Source of the DNA: Salinimonas chungwhensis DSM 16280 | GTDB taxonomy: Bacteria; Pseudomonadota; Gammaproteobacteria; Enterobacterales; Alteromonadaceae | NCBI RefSeq assembly: GCF_000378185.1 | Contig: NZ_KB899386.1 | Span: 62,001 to 126,000, forward strand | Direction: 5' to 3' | Length of the DNA stretch: 64,000 nt | In this document: one piece after another, positions 27,652-36,621 of the stretch | Layout of the letters: each line of letters begins with the position of its first letter | How positions within the stretch are numbered: the first letter of the stretch is position 1 | Notes under the pieces: model-generated | Told to the model about the DNA's origin: nothing | Databases searched by the model: none | Seen by the model: only the letters and a program-made list of their open reading frames with translations | Made by a program: the position numbers and the translations under genes

Positions 27652-28416
27652 ATGCTCGATAAAAGTAAAAAAAGTAAAGCCCGGGATAGTGAAAATTATT
27701 CCGCAGAGGAAATCGCCCGGTTTGATAAGCTGGCAGAATCCTGGTGGGACCCGGAGGGTGAGTATAAAACCGCTCTGGAATTTAACCGCGCCCGCACGAC
27801 TATTATGTTGCACGAAATTTGTCATCATTTTGGGCGCTCTCATAATGGTGACAACGCCTTTCACGATTTGAAAATTCTTGATGTGGGTTGTGGTGGCGGC
27901 CTGGTCAGTGAGGCGATGGCCAAAGAGGGTGCGCATGTCACCGGCATTGATGCCAGTAGTATCAGTATTGAAGTGGCTAAGCGTCATGCCAGGCAGGAAG
28001 GCCTGAATATCGAGTACCGGCACTGCCTGGTGGAGGAACTGGGCAATGAGCAAAAATTCGATGTAGTGATCAACGCAGAAGTAGTTGAGCATGTGCCGGA
28101 TCAGCCCGCGCTTATAAAAGATTGCACACGCCTGGTAAAGCCCGGCGGCATGCTTATTCTGGCCACCCTTAATCGTACGCTTGCCAGCTATCTTATAGCG
28201 ATCATAGGTGCAGAATACGTAATGGGCTATTTGCCCAAAGGCACTCATTCATGGCGAAAGTTTGTAAAACCACGTCAGTTGGATAAATGGGTGGGTCGTG
28301 ACTTTTACAAAACATTTAAGTGCGGCATGGTAATGAATCCTTTTAATAAAAAATGGCGTCGCAGCCGGGGCATGCGCGTAAATTACATGCAGTGTTATCA
28401 CTATTCAGAAAAGTGA
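27652..28416 (+). CDS. ubiG: Ubiquinone biosynthesis O-methyltransferase UbiG
   Basis: SAM-dependent enzyme carrying out both O-methylations of ubiquinone synthesis. 254 residues, slightly longer than E. coli (240). Family features are ARFDKLAESWWDPEGEYK near the start, the SAM-binding VGCGGGLVSEAMA, and AEVVEHVPD. GYLPKGTHSWRKFVKP follows. The C-terminus VNYMQCYHYSEK is an extension typical of marine relatives. AGAGG precedes the ATG by 6 nt. Confidence 0.95.
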   Translation: MLDKSKKSKARDSENYSAEEIARFDKLAESWWDPEGEYKTALEFNRARTTIMLHEICHHFGRSHNGDNAFHDLKILDVGCGGGLVSEAMAKEGAHVTGIDASSISIEVAKRHARQEGLNIEYRHCLVEELGNEQKFDVVINAEVVEHVPDQPALIKDCTRLVKPGGMLILATLNRTLASYLIAIIGAEYVMGYLPKGTHSWRKFVKPRQLDKWVGRDFYKTFKCGMVMNPFNKKWRRSRGMRVNYMQCYHYSEK

Positions 28417-28495
28417 TACTTTACGCTTTATCAGTATAATTTGACTATGTACCGCTCAGCGGTAGTCTGTCATGACTTGGGAAAGGAGTACGGCT

Positions 28496-29104
28496 ATGAA
28501 GATTTATGAAACCCGAACGGCCCCGAATCCTCGTCGTGTCAGAATTTTTCTGGCAGAAAAAGGTGTGGACGTTGACTATGTTCAGTTAGATATACAAAAA
28601 GGTGAAAACCTGACCGCGGAAATGCGGGCAAAAAACCCGCTGGGTAAGGTGCCCGTACTGGAACTGGATGATGGCACCTGTATTGCTGAAACAGATGCTA
28701 TCTGTACATATTTTGAAAATACAGTTCCACAGCCAGCGCTAATGGGCGTTGATGCAAAAAGTAAGGCGATCACAGCAATGTGGCAACGCCAGGTAGAAAT
28801 GGCGCTGTTAGTTCAGGTTGGCATGTGCTTTCAACATACCACCGGTTATTTCAAAGATCGAATGGTGCCGGTTCCAGAATACGGTAAGGAAGCAGGCATT
28901 AATGCGTCTAAGTATCTTCATATTTTGGAGCGGCGTCTGGAACTTAATACCTATATTGCCGGAGAAGACTTTTCTATCGCCGATATTACAGCGCTTTGCG
29001 CTATCGATTTTGCCCGCGTAGTTGATATTCGCTTGTCCGAAGATCATCGGAATATCCAACGTTGGTATGAGCTGGTCAATCAGCGTCCCAGCGTGAAAGC
29101 CTGA
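28496..29104 (+). CDS. Glutathione S-transferase family protein
   Basis: 202-residue cytosolic GST-fold protein. The thioredoxin-like N-terminal domain has TAPNPRRVRIFLAEKG, the cis-proline and glutathione-binding segment NPLGKVPVLELDDG, and the E-T/S pair in CIAETDAI. An all-helical C-terminal domain contains the N-capping box FSIADITAL. The ATG at 28496 has AAGGAG about 8 nt upstream. It shares one base with the next GST gene (TGATG). Confidence 0.9.
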   Translation: MKIYETRTAPNPRRVRIFLAEKGVDVDYVQLDIQKGENLTAEMRAKNPLGKVPVLELDDGTCIAETDAICTYFENTVPQPALMGVDAKSKAITAMWQRQVEMALLVQVGMCFQHTTGYFKDRMVPVPEYGKEAGINASKYLHILERRLELNTYIAGEDFSIADITALCAIDFARVVDIRLSEDHRNIQRWYELVNQRPSVKA

Positions 29105-29757
29105 TGATTACGCTTTATACCGCGCCTACGCCAAATGGCTGGAAAGCGTCTGTAGCACTGGAAGAAATGCAGTTGCCTTACCAGGTGCATCATGTCGATC
29201 TGCATAAAGGGCAGCAAAAAGAAAGCTGGTTTAAAGCGCTCAACCCAAATAACCGAATTCCTGTTATTACTGATCATGAAAACGACGATTTCACACTCGC
29301 GGAGTCGGGCGCAATCATGCTTTACCTGGCGGAAAAATCAGGGAAATTTTTGCCTGCAGATGCTAAAAAACGTCACCAGGTGACTCAGTGGCTGATGTTT
29401 CAGATGAGCGGCATCGGCCCGATGATGGGACAGGCTAATGTGTTTTACCGCTATATGGATGAAGCGATTCCCACCGCCATTTCCCGTTACCACAATGAAT
29501 GCCGCAGGCTCTTTGAGGTGCTGGATAGCCACCTTGCCGACCGGGAATTTCTGGTAGATGATTACAGCATTGCTGACATGGCAAACTGGTGTTGGGTGCG
29601 GACCTACAAATGGTCAGGCGTATCTATCGAGGGGCTTGAGCATCTCAGGCGGTGGAAAAACAGTATCGAAGCACGCTCAGGTGCTCGCCGAGGCACAGAA
29701 ATACCATATAAAATCGTGCCTGAAACATTGCAGAAAGCGGGCAAGACCTTAATTTAA
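29104..29757 (+). CDS. Glutathione S-transferase of the YfcG/YghU (Nu) type
   Basis: 217-residue GST-fold protein. It has TAPTPNGWKASVALEE at the active-site end and LNPNNRIPVI with ESGAIMLYLAEK for glutathione binding. QWLMFQMSGIGPMMGQANVF is typical of YfcG/YghU disulphide-bond oxidoreductases. It overlaps the previous GST by one base. Its TAA directly abuts the TAA of the convergent ligase gene, leaving no intergenic base. Confidence 0.9.
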   Translation: MITLYTAPTPNGWKASVALEEMQLPYQVHHVDLHKGQQKESWFKALNPNNRIPVITDHENDDFTLAESGAIMLYLAEKSGKFLPADAKKRHQVTQWLMFQMSGIGPMMGQANVFYRYMDEAIPTAISRYHNECRRLFEVLDSHLADREFLVDDYSIADMANWCWVRTYKWSGVSIEGLEHLRRWKNSIEARSGARRGTEIPYKIVPETLQKAGKTLI

Positions 29758-31335
29758 TTATGCTTCCACTAATTTTTTGACCGTATCCAGGGTGTCAGCT
29801 TCTGCAGCCGGTTTGTCCCAGCGAATACGGTGAAAGCGTGGGAAACGCAAGGCAATACCGGATTTATGCCGGTTAGATGGATGTGCGGCATCAAATGCCA
29901 CCTCGATGACTAACGACTTTTCAACTTCTCGTACCGGCCCGAAACGACCAACCGTATTGCGCCTGACCCAATTATCCAGCTTCTTTAGCTCCTCATCGGT
30001 AAAACCAGAGTACGCTTTGCCGATAGGAAGCAGCGTATCACCTTCCCAGGCACCAAAGGTAAAGTCAGAGTAAAAACTTGAACGCTTACCATGGCCGCGC
30101 TGTGCATACATGATGACCGCGTCTGCCAGCTTAGGCTCGCGCTTCCATTTATACCACTGTCCTTTTGGACGGCCAGGAATATAGTGGCTGTCCAGACGTT
30201 TCAGCATCAATCCTTCCACTGCTTTGTCGTTGCTCGCCTGACGATATTGTGTGTCCAGTTGATCCTGCGTTTTTACCTCAAGTACCGCAGACAAATGGAG
30301 CCGTTCGCTTGCGCTGTCTTGCACGAACCGAGAAAGCCGGCACCGCCGTTCTTTTAAAGGCTGGGAATGGTAGCTTTCGTCATCAATACTCAGCACATCG
30401 TAGACCATCAGTCCTGCGGGCAAGCTCTCCATAAGTTTTCTGGTCGGTTTTTTCTTATTAAGGCGCTGCTGCAATTGATTGAAGGTATCTACTCGGTCGC
30501 CATGCATAACCAGCAATTCACCGTCTAAAACACAATGCTCTTCAATGGTATCCAGCAGATCAGGAAATGCATGACTGATGTCATCACCGGTGCGACTGAA
30601 TAATGCTTTGCCGTTTTTGGTACAAACCAGCTGGACACGAATTCCATCGTATTTATACTCAATCTGCCAGTCACTGGGAGTCAGTTTTGCTAACTCCTGT
30701 TCGTCGATGGGGTGGGACAGCATGACCGGGTGGAAGGTCACCTGATCAGAAATATCAGGCTTATTGCTGCGGCCTTCAAGCCAGGCGAGCAACTCAGTAT
30801 AAGGCGGATTGACGCCATGCCAGAGCGCCTCAATCTCTTCTACTGCCGTATCGCCAAAGCGCGCCAGTATCTGTTTCATGGAACGGGCAGAGATACCAAT
30901 GCGCAGGCCCCGGGTTCCGAGTTTAATTAACGCCCAGCGCTGAGAAGCTGTCATGATATCTAGGTAGCCCTCCAGCAATGGTTTTACCTCGGTGCGTTTG
31001 GCCTGAGAAAACTGATCAACAATTTCACCTAATCCCGGCAATGCAATAGCGGACGTAGTTTCCCTGGCGGGCCACAAATGGGCTACTGTTTCACTCATTT
31101 CGCCCACATAATCGTAACTGAGCTCAAACAATACCGGGTCGGTACGTTCAAGCATGAGTTGTTTAACTGCATTACGTTTGAAAAAGTCAAAACGAAGGGT
31201 GTCTGCCATTGCCGCAATCGCCCAGCCTCTGTCAGGATCGGGAGTATGTCGCAGGTAGTCAATAATCAACGCTGCTTTGGCATTATTGCCCGGCGTAAAA
31301 TAAAGCTGCTCCAGCAGATCAGCAAATGCTTCCAT
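29758..31335 (-). CDS. ATP-dependent DNA ligase (Lhr-cluster type)
   Basis: 525-residue ATP-dependent ligase of the kind that occurs with the exonuclease, helicase and PdeM found here, a set linked to DNA cross-link damage response. It has an N-terminal DNA-binding domain (about 1-190), an adenylation domain with nucleotide lysine K228 in EYKYDGIRVQL, and an OB domain. Motifs VEGLMLKR (IV) and WYKWKRE (V) are visible. Its start overlaps the exonuclease stop by one base. It is additional to the NAD-dependent LigA expected elsewhere in the genome. Confidence 0.94.
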   Translation of the reverse strand: MEAFADLLEQLYFTPGNNAKAALIIDYLRHTPDPDRGWAIAAMADTLRFDFFKRNAVKQLMLERTDPVLFELSYDYVGEMSETVAHLWPARETTSAIALPGLGEIVDQFSQAKRTEVKPLLEGYLDIMTASQRWALIKLGTRGLRIGISARSMKQILARFGDTAVEEIEALWHGVNPPYTELLAWLEGRSNKPDISDQVTFHPVMLSHPIDEQELAKLTPSDWQIEYKYDGIRVQLVCTKNGKALFSRTGDDISHAFPDLLDTIEEHCVLDGELLVMHGDRVDTFNQLQQRLNKKKPTRKLMESLPAGLMVYDVLSIDDESYHSQPLKERRCRLSRFVQDSASERLHLSAVLEVKTQDQLDTQYRQASNDKAVEGLMLKRLDSHYIPGRPKGQWYKWKREPKLADAVIMYAQRGHGKRSSFYSDFTFGAWEGDTLLPIGKAYSGFTDEELKKLDNWVRRNTVGRFGPVREVEKSLVIEVAFDAAHPSNRHKSGIALRFPRFHRIRWDKPAAEADTLDTVKKLVEA

Positions 31336-32360
31336 TAACCGGTCTCCTCATCGTCTTCGTAACCCAGCAGCGATAATGCTTTTGCCTTGAACCCCATTTT
31401 TGTGGCCTGATGCACCAAGGCATCTTCGCGACCGTGCGTCACCCATACTTCGTTGGGCTGCACTTCACTGATGGTCTGGATGAGCTCAGGCCAGTCGCAA
31501 TGGTCAGAAATAATAAGTGGTAACTCTACCTGTTTTTGCCGGGCTCTGGCGCGAATCTGCATCCACCCGGAAGCCATAACAGTGCGCACATCAGGAAAGG
31601 CTCTTGACCACCGGTCTACCAGTGCCGATGGTGGCGCGATCACTACCTCCCCAGCAAGGCTGCTTCTATCCTCAACATCATTCACCGCTATCAGTTCGCC
31701 CAGATCCACGCCATGCTCCTGATACAAATTACACAAGCGAATAAGGGCGCCGTGCAGGTAAACGGGTTTGGTATATCCGGCCTGGCGCAGTGCCAGTATT
31801 ACACGCTGGCATTTTCCCAGTGCATAGGCTCCCACTAAATGACAACGGTGGGGGAAAACCTTTAAAGAAGTGATGAGCTTATCGATTTCTGCAGCAATCG
31901 GAGGGTGGGTGAACACAGGCAGGCCAAACGTCGCTTCGGTGATAAAAACGTCACAGGGCACCACCTCAAAGGGCGGGCAGGTTGGGTCAGGCCGGCGCTT
32001 ATAATCACCCGAGACCACTAGCCGGCTGCCCCGGTATTCAAATAAAACCTGACTTGAGCCCATAATATGTCCTGCCGGATATAAGGTCATAATGACCGGA
32101 TCATCGGCACTGCCAAGTTGTACAGATTGTCGATATGCCAGCTCATGGGTGGTGATGGCCATCTCTTCGCCATAGCGGGTGGTCATGATCGCCAGCGTTT
32201 GTGGCGTGGCATAAACCGTATTGTGGCCACTTCTGGCGTGATCGGCATGGCCGTGAGTTACAATCGCGGTGTTAACCGGCAACATCGGGTCAATGTAGAT
32301 GTCCGCTGGTCTGCAATATAATCCCGCCTCTTCAACGCTAACCCATTCTTGTGGATGCAA
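31335..32360 (-). CDS. Ligase-associated MBL-fold DNA exonuclease
   Basis: 341-residue metallo-beta-lactamase / beta-CASP-like nuclease. The metal-binding motif HGHADH is near residue 36, with AGHIMGSSQV and SGDYKRR downstream and a C-terminal THGREDALV. It is thought to process DNA ends for the partner ligase. The start is a TTG at 32360 with GGAGG about 6 nt upstream. It is the promoter-proximal gene of the two-gene minus-strand operon and is divergent from the helicase. Confidence 0.92.
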   Translation of the reverse strand: MHPQEWVSVEEAGLYCRPADIYIDPMLPVNTAIVTHGHADHARSGHNTVYATPQTLAIMTTRYGEEMAITTHELAYRQSVQLGSADDPVIMTLYPAGHIMGSSQVLFEYRGSRLVVSGDYKRRPDPTCPPFEVVPCDVFITEATFGLPVFTHPPIAAEIDKLITSLKVFPHRCHLVGAYALGKCQRVILALRQAGYTKPVYLHGALIRLCNLYQEHGVDLGELIAVNDVEDRSSLAGEVVIAPPSALVDRWSRAFPDVRTVMASGWMQIRARARQKQVELPLIISDHCDWPELIQTISEVQPNEVWVTHGREDALVHQATKMGFKAKALSLLGYEDDEETG

Positions 32361-32500
32361 ATGACACCTCCGTAAAAACTCATTGGATATACGAAGCAGG
32401 GATGAATATGGTTGAATGAAATAAACTTAAGCGCGGACATCGGCGTAAAATACAGCCGGCGAATTATTTTATTAAGTGAGAAAATCCCATTTTACCGGAT

Positions 32501-34936
32501 TTGTTTAACCAATGGTTTGAACGACGTGGCTGGTCTTTACGAGCCTATCAGAAGACCATGCTCAAAGCAGTACCTGGTCATTTTGCAACGCTTCTGATTG
32601 CGCCCACCGGGGCAGGTAAAACGTTATCCGGCTTTTTACCCTCGCTGGTTGAATTGTACAATGCACCTACCGAAGGGCTACACACACTTTACATTTCTCC
32701 ACTTAAAGCGCTGACCCAGGATATCCATCGTAACTTGCTCGAACCGGTGGAAGAGATGGGGCTGGACATCACAGTCGAAACCCGCACAGGCGATACGCCT
32801 TCACATAAACGACAACGACAACGGCGTAAGCCGCCCAATATTTTACTCACCACCCCGGAATCGCTGATGTTGCTGCTTTCTTATGCCGAGGCGCATAAAA
32901 TTTTCGGCAAATTAAGCACAGTGATTGTAGACGAGGCACACAGCCTGGTGGCGAACAAGCGCGGCGATTTCACCACTTTGGCGTTGGCGCGTTTACAGTC
33001 TCTGGCGCCAACAATGCGACGCATCGGTTTATCAGCCACCGTGGCAGAGCCTCAGGCTATGGCGGGCTGGTTAGGCAGAACCGGTGAGCCGGCTCACGTT
33101 TTACAGGTCAAGGCGCCGGTTAAGCCCAAAGTTCGTATGCTTAAGTCCCGCGCCCGCATGCCTTTTGGTGGCTTTATGGCTCGGTATGCCATGGATGATA
33201 TTTATCAGCAAATTTGTCAGGCGGGAACCACCCTGGTGTTTGTAAATACCAGAGCGCAGTCAGAATTGATTTTTCAGATGCTCTGGGAGAAAAATAGCCA
33301 GCGTCTTCCCATAGCGCTCTATCACGGGTCATTAAGTAAGGAACAGCGGCGCAAAACTGAAAACCTCATGTCTCAGGGGATGTTACGGGCCATAGTATGT
33401 ACCTCTGCACTGGAGTTAGGTATTGACTGGGGAAATGTGGATTTGGTGATCCAGGTAGGAGCACCAAAAGGTGTAAGTCGACTTTTACAGCGCATTGGCC
33501 GAGCCAACCACCGGCTGGACGAACCCAGTCAGGCATTATTAGTACCCGCCAACCGCTTTGAAGCCCTGGAGTGTCAGGCTGCCATGGATGCCATCAAGCG
33601 CGGAGAGCTGGATGGCGAAACCCCGTTGCCCGGGGCGCTGGATATCTTGCCCCAGTTTATTCTAAATTGCGCCTGCAGTGGGCCGGTAACGCAGGACACC
33701 CTTTACTCACAGATTTTAGATGCAGCCCCCTATCAGGGGGTAGACCATGAAGAATTCGAGAAACTCTGGCAATACACTGTTGATGGGGGGTATGCGTTAA
33801 GAGCGTATGACCGCTACCGCCGTCTTATGCAAACCGAAAACGGTGCCTGGGTACCGGCCTCTAAGCGCATCATTCAGCGCCACCGGCAAAATATTGGAAC
33901 CATTGTAGAAGCTGGTCGATTAAAGGTAAAACGTATTCGCCGCGGTAATCAGGGAACCATTATCGGCGAAGTTGAAGAGCATTTTGCGCAGCAACTGGTT
34001 AATGGCGATACCTTTTTCTTTGCAGGTCAAGTGCTTAAATTTGAAGCTATCAGAGATATGCAATTGCATGCTCGTCCGGCCAAAGGCGGTGAGCCTAAAA
34101 TTCCCAGTTACGCGGGCGGTCAGATGCCTTTGTCGACCTTTCTGGCTGAGGGGGTCAGAGAATTGCTTGAAACGCCTGAACGGTGGACGGCTCTGCCAGC
34201 GCAGGTACGTCAGTGGCTTGATCTGCAACAGCAGTTTTCGCAAATACCGGGTAAGGAAACCATTCTGGTAGAACAATTTGAATATCGCAAAACTAATGTT
34301 GCTCTGTATTACACGTTTGAAGGTCGTAAAGCAAACCAGACCCTGGGCATGTTACTGACCAAACGTATGGAAAAAATGCGGTTAAAGCCTTTGTCTTTCA
34401 GCGTTACCGATTACGGCCTTTCGATCTGGTCAGTTAATCCGGTTACTCAGACCCAGGTTGAGCAGCTTTTTTCTCCGGATATTCTGGGGGATGAACTGGA
34501 AGACTGGATGCTCCAGGCGCCTATGCTGAAACGATCTTTTCGGCGCGTAGCAGTGGTCAGCGGACTGACAGAACAGCGTTTTCATAGCACCCATAAGACA
34601 ATGAAACAGGTAACATTTTCTACCGATCTTATTTACGATACTCTTCGCGAATACGACCCTGACCATATCCTGCTGAAGGTGACGCGGGCTGATGCAGAAC
34701 GCGAACTGCTTGACTTGAAACGTCTGGCGGATATGTTAATTCGCTTCGTAGGTAAAATTCGCCTGGTGAATCTTGAAAAGGCCTCTCCTATGTCCATTCC
34801 AATTGTATTGGATGTGCGCGCGGAACAGGTAAAAGGGGCAGGGGCCCACGCACTTATGGAGCAAGCAGATTTATACGCAGAAGCCGAATCTATGCTGGAT
34901 GAAGTTAAAGCGTTACTGAGCGAGCGGGCAGATTAG
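32501..34936 (+). CDS. Ligase-associated Lhr-type DEXH helicase
   Basis: 811-residue superfamily 2 helicase with the Lhr-core layout. Walker A is APTGAGKTLSG, DEAH is in VIVDEAHSL, and the motif III region is GLSATVAEP. The second RecA domain has CTSALELGIDWG and RIGRANHR. A winged-helix and beta-barrel region follows. It probably unwinds DNA for cross-link repair together with the ligase and nuclease. The start is a TTG at 32501 without a strong ribosome site. PdeM follows after 23 bp. Confidence 0.94.
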   Translation: MFNQWFERRGWSLRAYQKTMLKAVPGHFATLLIAPTGAGKTLSGFLPSLVELYNAPTEGLHTLYISPLKALTQDIHRNLLEPVEEMGLDITVETRTGDTPSHKRQRQRRKPPNILLTTPESLMLLLSYAEAHKIFGKLSTVIVDEAHSLVANKRGDFTTLALARLQSLAPTMRRIGLSATVAEPQAMAGWLGRTGEPAHVLQVKAPVKPKVRMLKSRARMPFGGFMARYAMDDIYQQICQAGTTLVFVNTRAQSELIFQMLWEKNSQRLPIALYHGSLSKEQRRKTENLMSQGMLRAIVCTSALELGIDWGNVDLVIQVGAPKGVSRLLQRIGRANHRLDEPSQALLVPANRFEALECQAAMDAIKRGELDGETPLPGALDILPQFILNCACSGPVTQDTLYSQILDAAPYQGVDHEEFEKLWQYTVDGGYALRAYDRYRRLMQTENGAWVPASKRIIQRHRQNIGTIVEAGRLKVKRIRRGNQGTIIGEVEEHFAQQLVNGDTFFFAGQVLKFEAIRDMQLHARPAKGGEPKIPSYAGGQMPLSTFLAEGVRELLETPERWTALPAQVRQWLDLQQQFSQIPGKETILVEQFEYRKTNVALYYTFEGRKANQTLGMLLTKRMEKMRLKPLSFSVTDYGLSIWSVNPVTQTQVEQLFSPDILGDELEDWMLQAPMLKRSFRRVAVVSGLTEQRFHSTHKTMKQVTFSTDLIYDTLREYDPDHILLKVTRADAERELLDLKRLADMLIRFVGKIRLVNLEKASPMSIPIVLDVRAEQVKGAGAHALMEQADLYAEAESMLDEVKALLSERAD

Positions 34937-34959
34937 CAACAAACAGAGACAGGTTTAAT

Positions 34960-35673
34960 GTGGTAATAAATAACGACTGGCTCACACAAAGGCTGGCTGA
35001 TGCACGCCTTATACCCGCGCGATTTGGCGGACAAACATGGATTTTCGATGCCCGGGGAGTGGCCTGGTTACCGGATGAAGATCTACTGATTGTTTCAGAT
35101 TTGCATCTGGAAAAGGGCAGCTACCTGGGCAGTTTCGGTCACCCCTTACCTCATCTGGATAGCCGGGCAACCCTCGACAGTCTGGCCACAATTGTTGATG
35201 ATTATCACCCCGCCAGACTTGTTTGCCTGGGTGATAGTTTTCACGACGCCGGTGCACTGTCCAGGATGGATGAGACAGACAAGAAAAGTTTGACAACGCT
35301 GATTAGCGCGGTAGATGAATGGATTTGGATTTTGGGCAATCATGACCCGGCTATTCCTGACGAACTGCCCGGTCAACGCCATCACCGCTGGTTATTGCGA
35401 CATATCGGCTTATGTCATGAACCAGAGCCTTCATGGCCTGACTGTCATTACCAGGTTATCGGGCATTATCATCCTAAGACCCGGTTTGCTTCAGGCCGCC
35501 AGCGAGTGAAAGGGCGTTGTTTTGCATTATCAGATACATTACTCATGATGCCGGCATTTGGGCAGTACACCGGCGGTTTATGGACAGATGATCCTGTTAT
35601 GCAAGAAGTCTTTTCCGGGAGACTTAGTCAGCAATTCTTGCTCAGTGATGAAAAGATATTTCCCTTAAAATAA
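34960..35673 (+). CDS. pdeM: Ligase-associated phosphoesterase/endonuclease PdeM
   Basis: 237-residue calcineurin-like metallophosphoesterase, fourth member of the ligase-exonuclease-helicase cluster. The metal-binding motifs appear in order: DLHLEKG, GDSFHD, GNHDP and GHYHPKTR. The GTG start at 34960 follows ACAGG by about 7 nt. It probably processes DNA ends or structures in the repair pathway. The exact substrate is not deducible. Confidence 0.92.
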   Translation: MVINNDWLTQRLADARLIPARFGGQTWIFDARGVAWLPDEDLLIVSDLHLEKGSYLGSFGHPLPHLDSRATLDSLATIVDDYHPARLVCLGDSFHDAGALSRMDETDKKSLTTLISAVDEWIWILGNHDPAIPDELPGQRHHRWLLRHIGLCHEPEPSWPDCHYQVIGHYHPKTRFASGRQRVKGRCFALSDTLLMMPAFGQYTGGLWTDDPVMQEVFSGRLSQQFLLSDEKIFPLK

Positions 35674-35680
35674 TCCGTCC

Positions 35681-35704
35681 AAAAAAAACAGGGCACAGGC
35701 CCTG
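35681..35704 (-). terminator. Intrinsic terminator after aguB
   Basis: CAGGGC and GCCCTG form a 6-bp stem around a 4-nt loop. On the minus strand the hairpin is followed by eight T, so it serves aguB rather than pdeM. Confidence 0.8.
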
Positions 35705-35727
35705 CCTATTTGTATTAGCTGGATAGA

Positions 35728-36621
35728 TTAATCCCGCCAGCGTTTTGTCAGATCGCCATAGGCATCGATACGACGATCCCGAAAATAGGGCCAGATCCGC
35801 TTTACCTGTTCTGTGCGGGCCATGTCGAGCTCGATCATCAGCACCTGCTCCTCGTTTACGGCAGCCTCAGCCAGAAGCTCGCCCTGTGGGCCGGCAATAA
35901 AGCTTTGCCCCCAGAACTGAATACCAGGATCACCGTCCACCGGTGAGACTTCAAAGCCAGTCCGGTTAGCTACCACTACAGGGACTGAGTTGGCTACTGC
36001 GTGGGCACGCTGGATGGTTTGCCAGGCACCGAACTGACGCTGGCGTTCTTCTTCTGTGTCGTTTTTATCCCAGCCTATGGCCGTAGGATAAAATAAAATA
36101 TCCGCGCCACGCATGGCCATCAGTCGAGCAGCTTCGGGGTACCATTGATCCCAGCAGACCAGTACGCCAAGTTTACCCACACTGGTTTCAATCGGCTCAA
36201 AGCCCATATCACCTGGTGTGAAATAAAACTTCTCGTAAAACCCCGGGTCATCAGGGATATGCATTTTACGGTACTTACCGGCGATTTCCCGTGAGCGGTC
36301 AAAGACTACCGCAGTATTGTGATATAGCCCGGAGCCTCGCTTTTCAAACAGGGAGGTAACCAGTACAACATTGTATTTTTCGGCCAGTTCACCGAAATAA
36401 TCTGTCGCTGGTCCGGGTATAGGCTCGGCCAGATCAAATGCGTCTGTATCTTCCTGCTGACAAAAATAAAGCGTACTGTGCAGTTCCTGTAATAAAATAC
36501 ACTCGCAGCCGTCAGCCGCCAGCTGCGCTATTTTATCTGCGCTTTTCTGCCAGTTTGTCGATTTGTCATTGTTGTCGACAGCCTGTTGAACCAGTCCAAT
36601 TTTTAACGTCTCAGACGCCAT
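35728..36621 (-). CDS. aguB: N-carbamoylputrescine amidase AguB
   Basis: Nitrilase-superfamily enzyme converting N-carbamoylputrescine to putrescine, CO2 and ammonia. 297 residues. The Glu-Lys-Cys triad is seen in LLQELHST, YRKMHIPDDP and VLVCWDQWYPEAARL. The C-terminal DRRIDAYGDLTKRW is typical of AguB. It overlaps the upstream aguA by 11 nt, so the two are translated together and complete the agmatine route to putrescine. Confidence 0.95.
   Translation of the reverse strand: MASETLKIGLVQQAVDNNDKSTNWQKSADKIAQLAADGCECILLQELHSTLYFCQQEDTDAFDLAEPIPGPATDYFGELAEKYNVVLVTSLFEKRGSGLYHNTAVVFDRSREIAGKYRKMHIPDDPGFYEKFYFTPGDMGFEPIETSVGKLGVLVCWDQWYPEAARLMAMRGADILFYPTAIGWDKNDTEEERQRQFGAWQTIQRAHAVANSVPVVVANRTGFEVSPVDGDPGIQFWGQSFIAGPQGELLAEAAVNEEQVLMIELDMARTEQVKRIWPYFRDRRIDAYGDLTKRWRD

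Noticed and set aside
27625..28248. A 207-codon open frame antisense to ubiG
   Set aside because: It lies wholly over the conserved UbiG methyltransferase, has no ribosome site and no recognisable composition or motifs.
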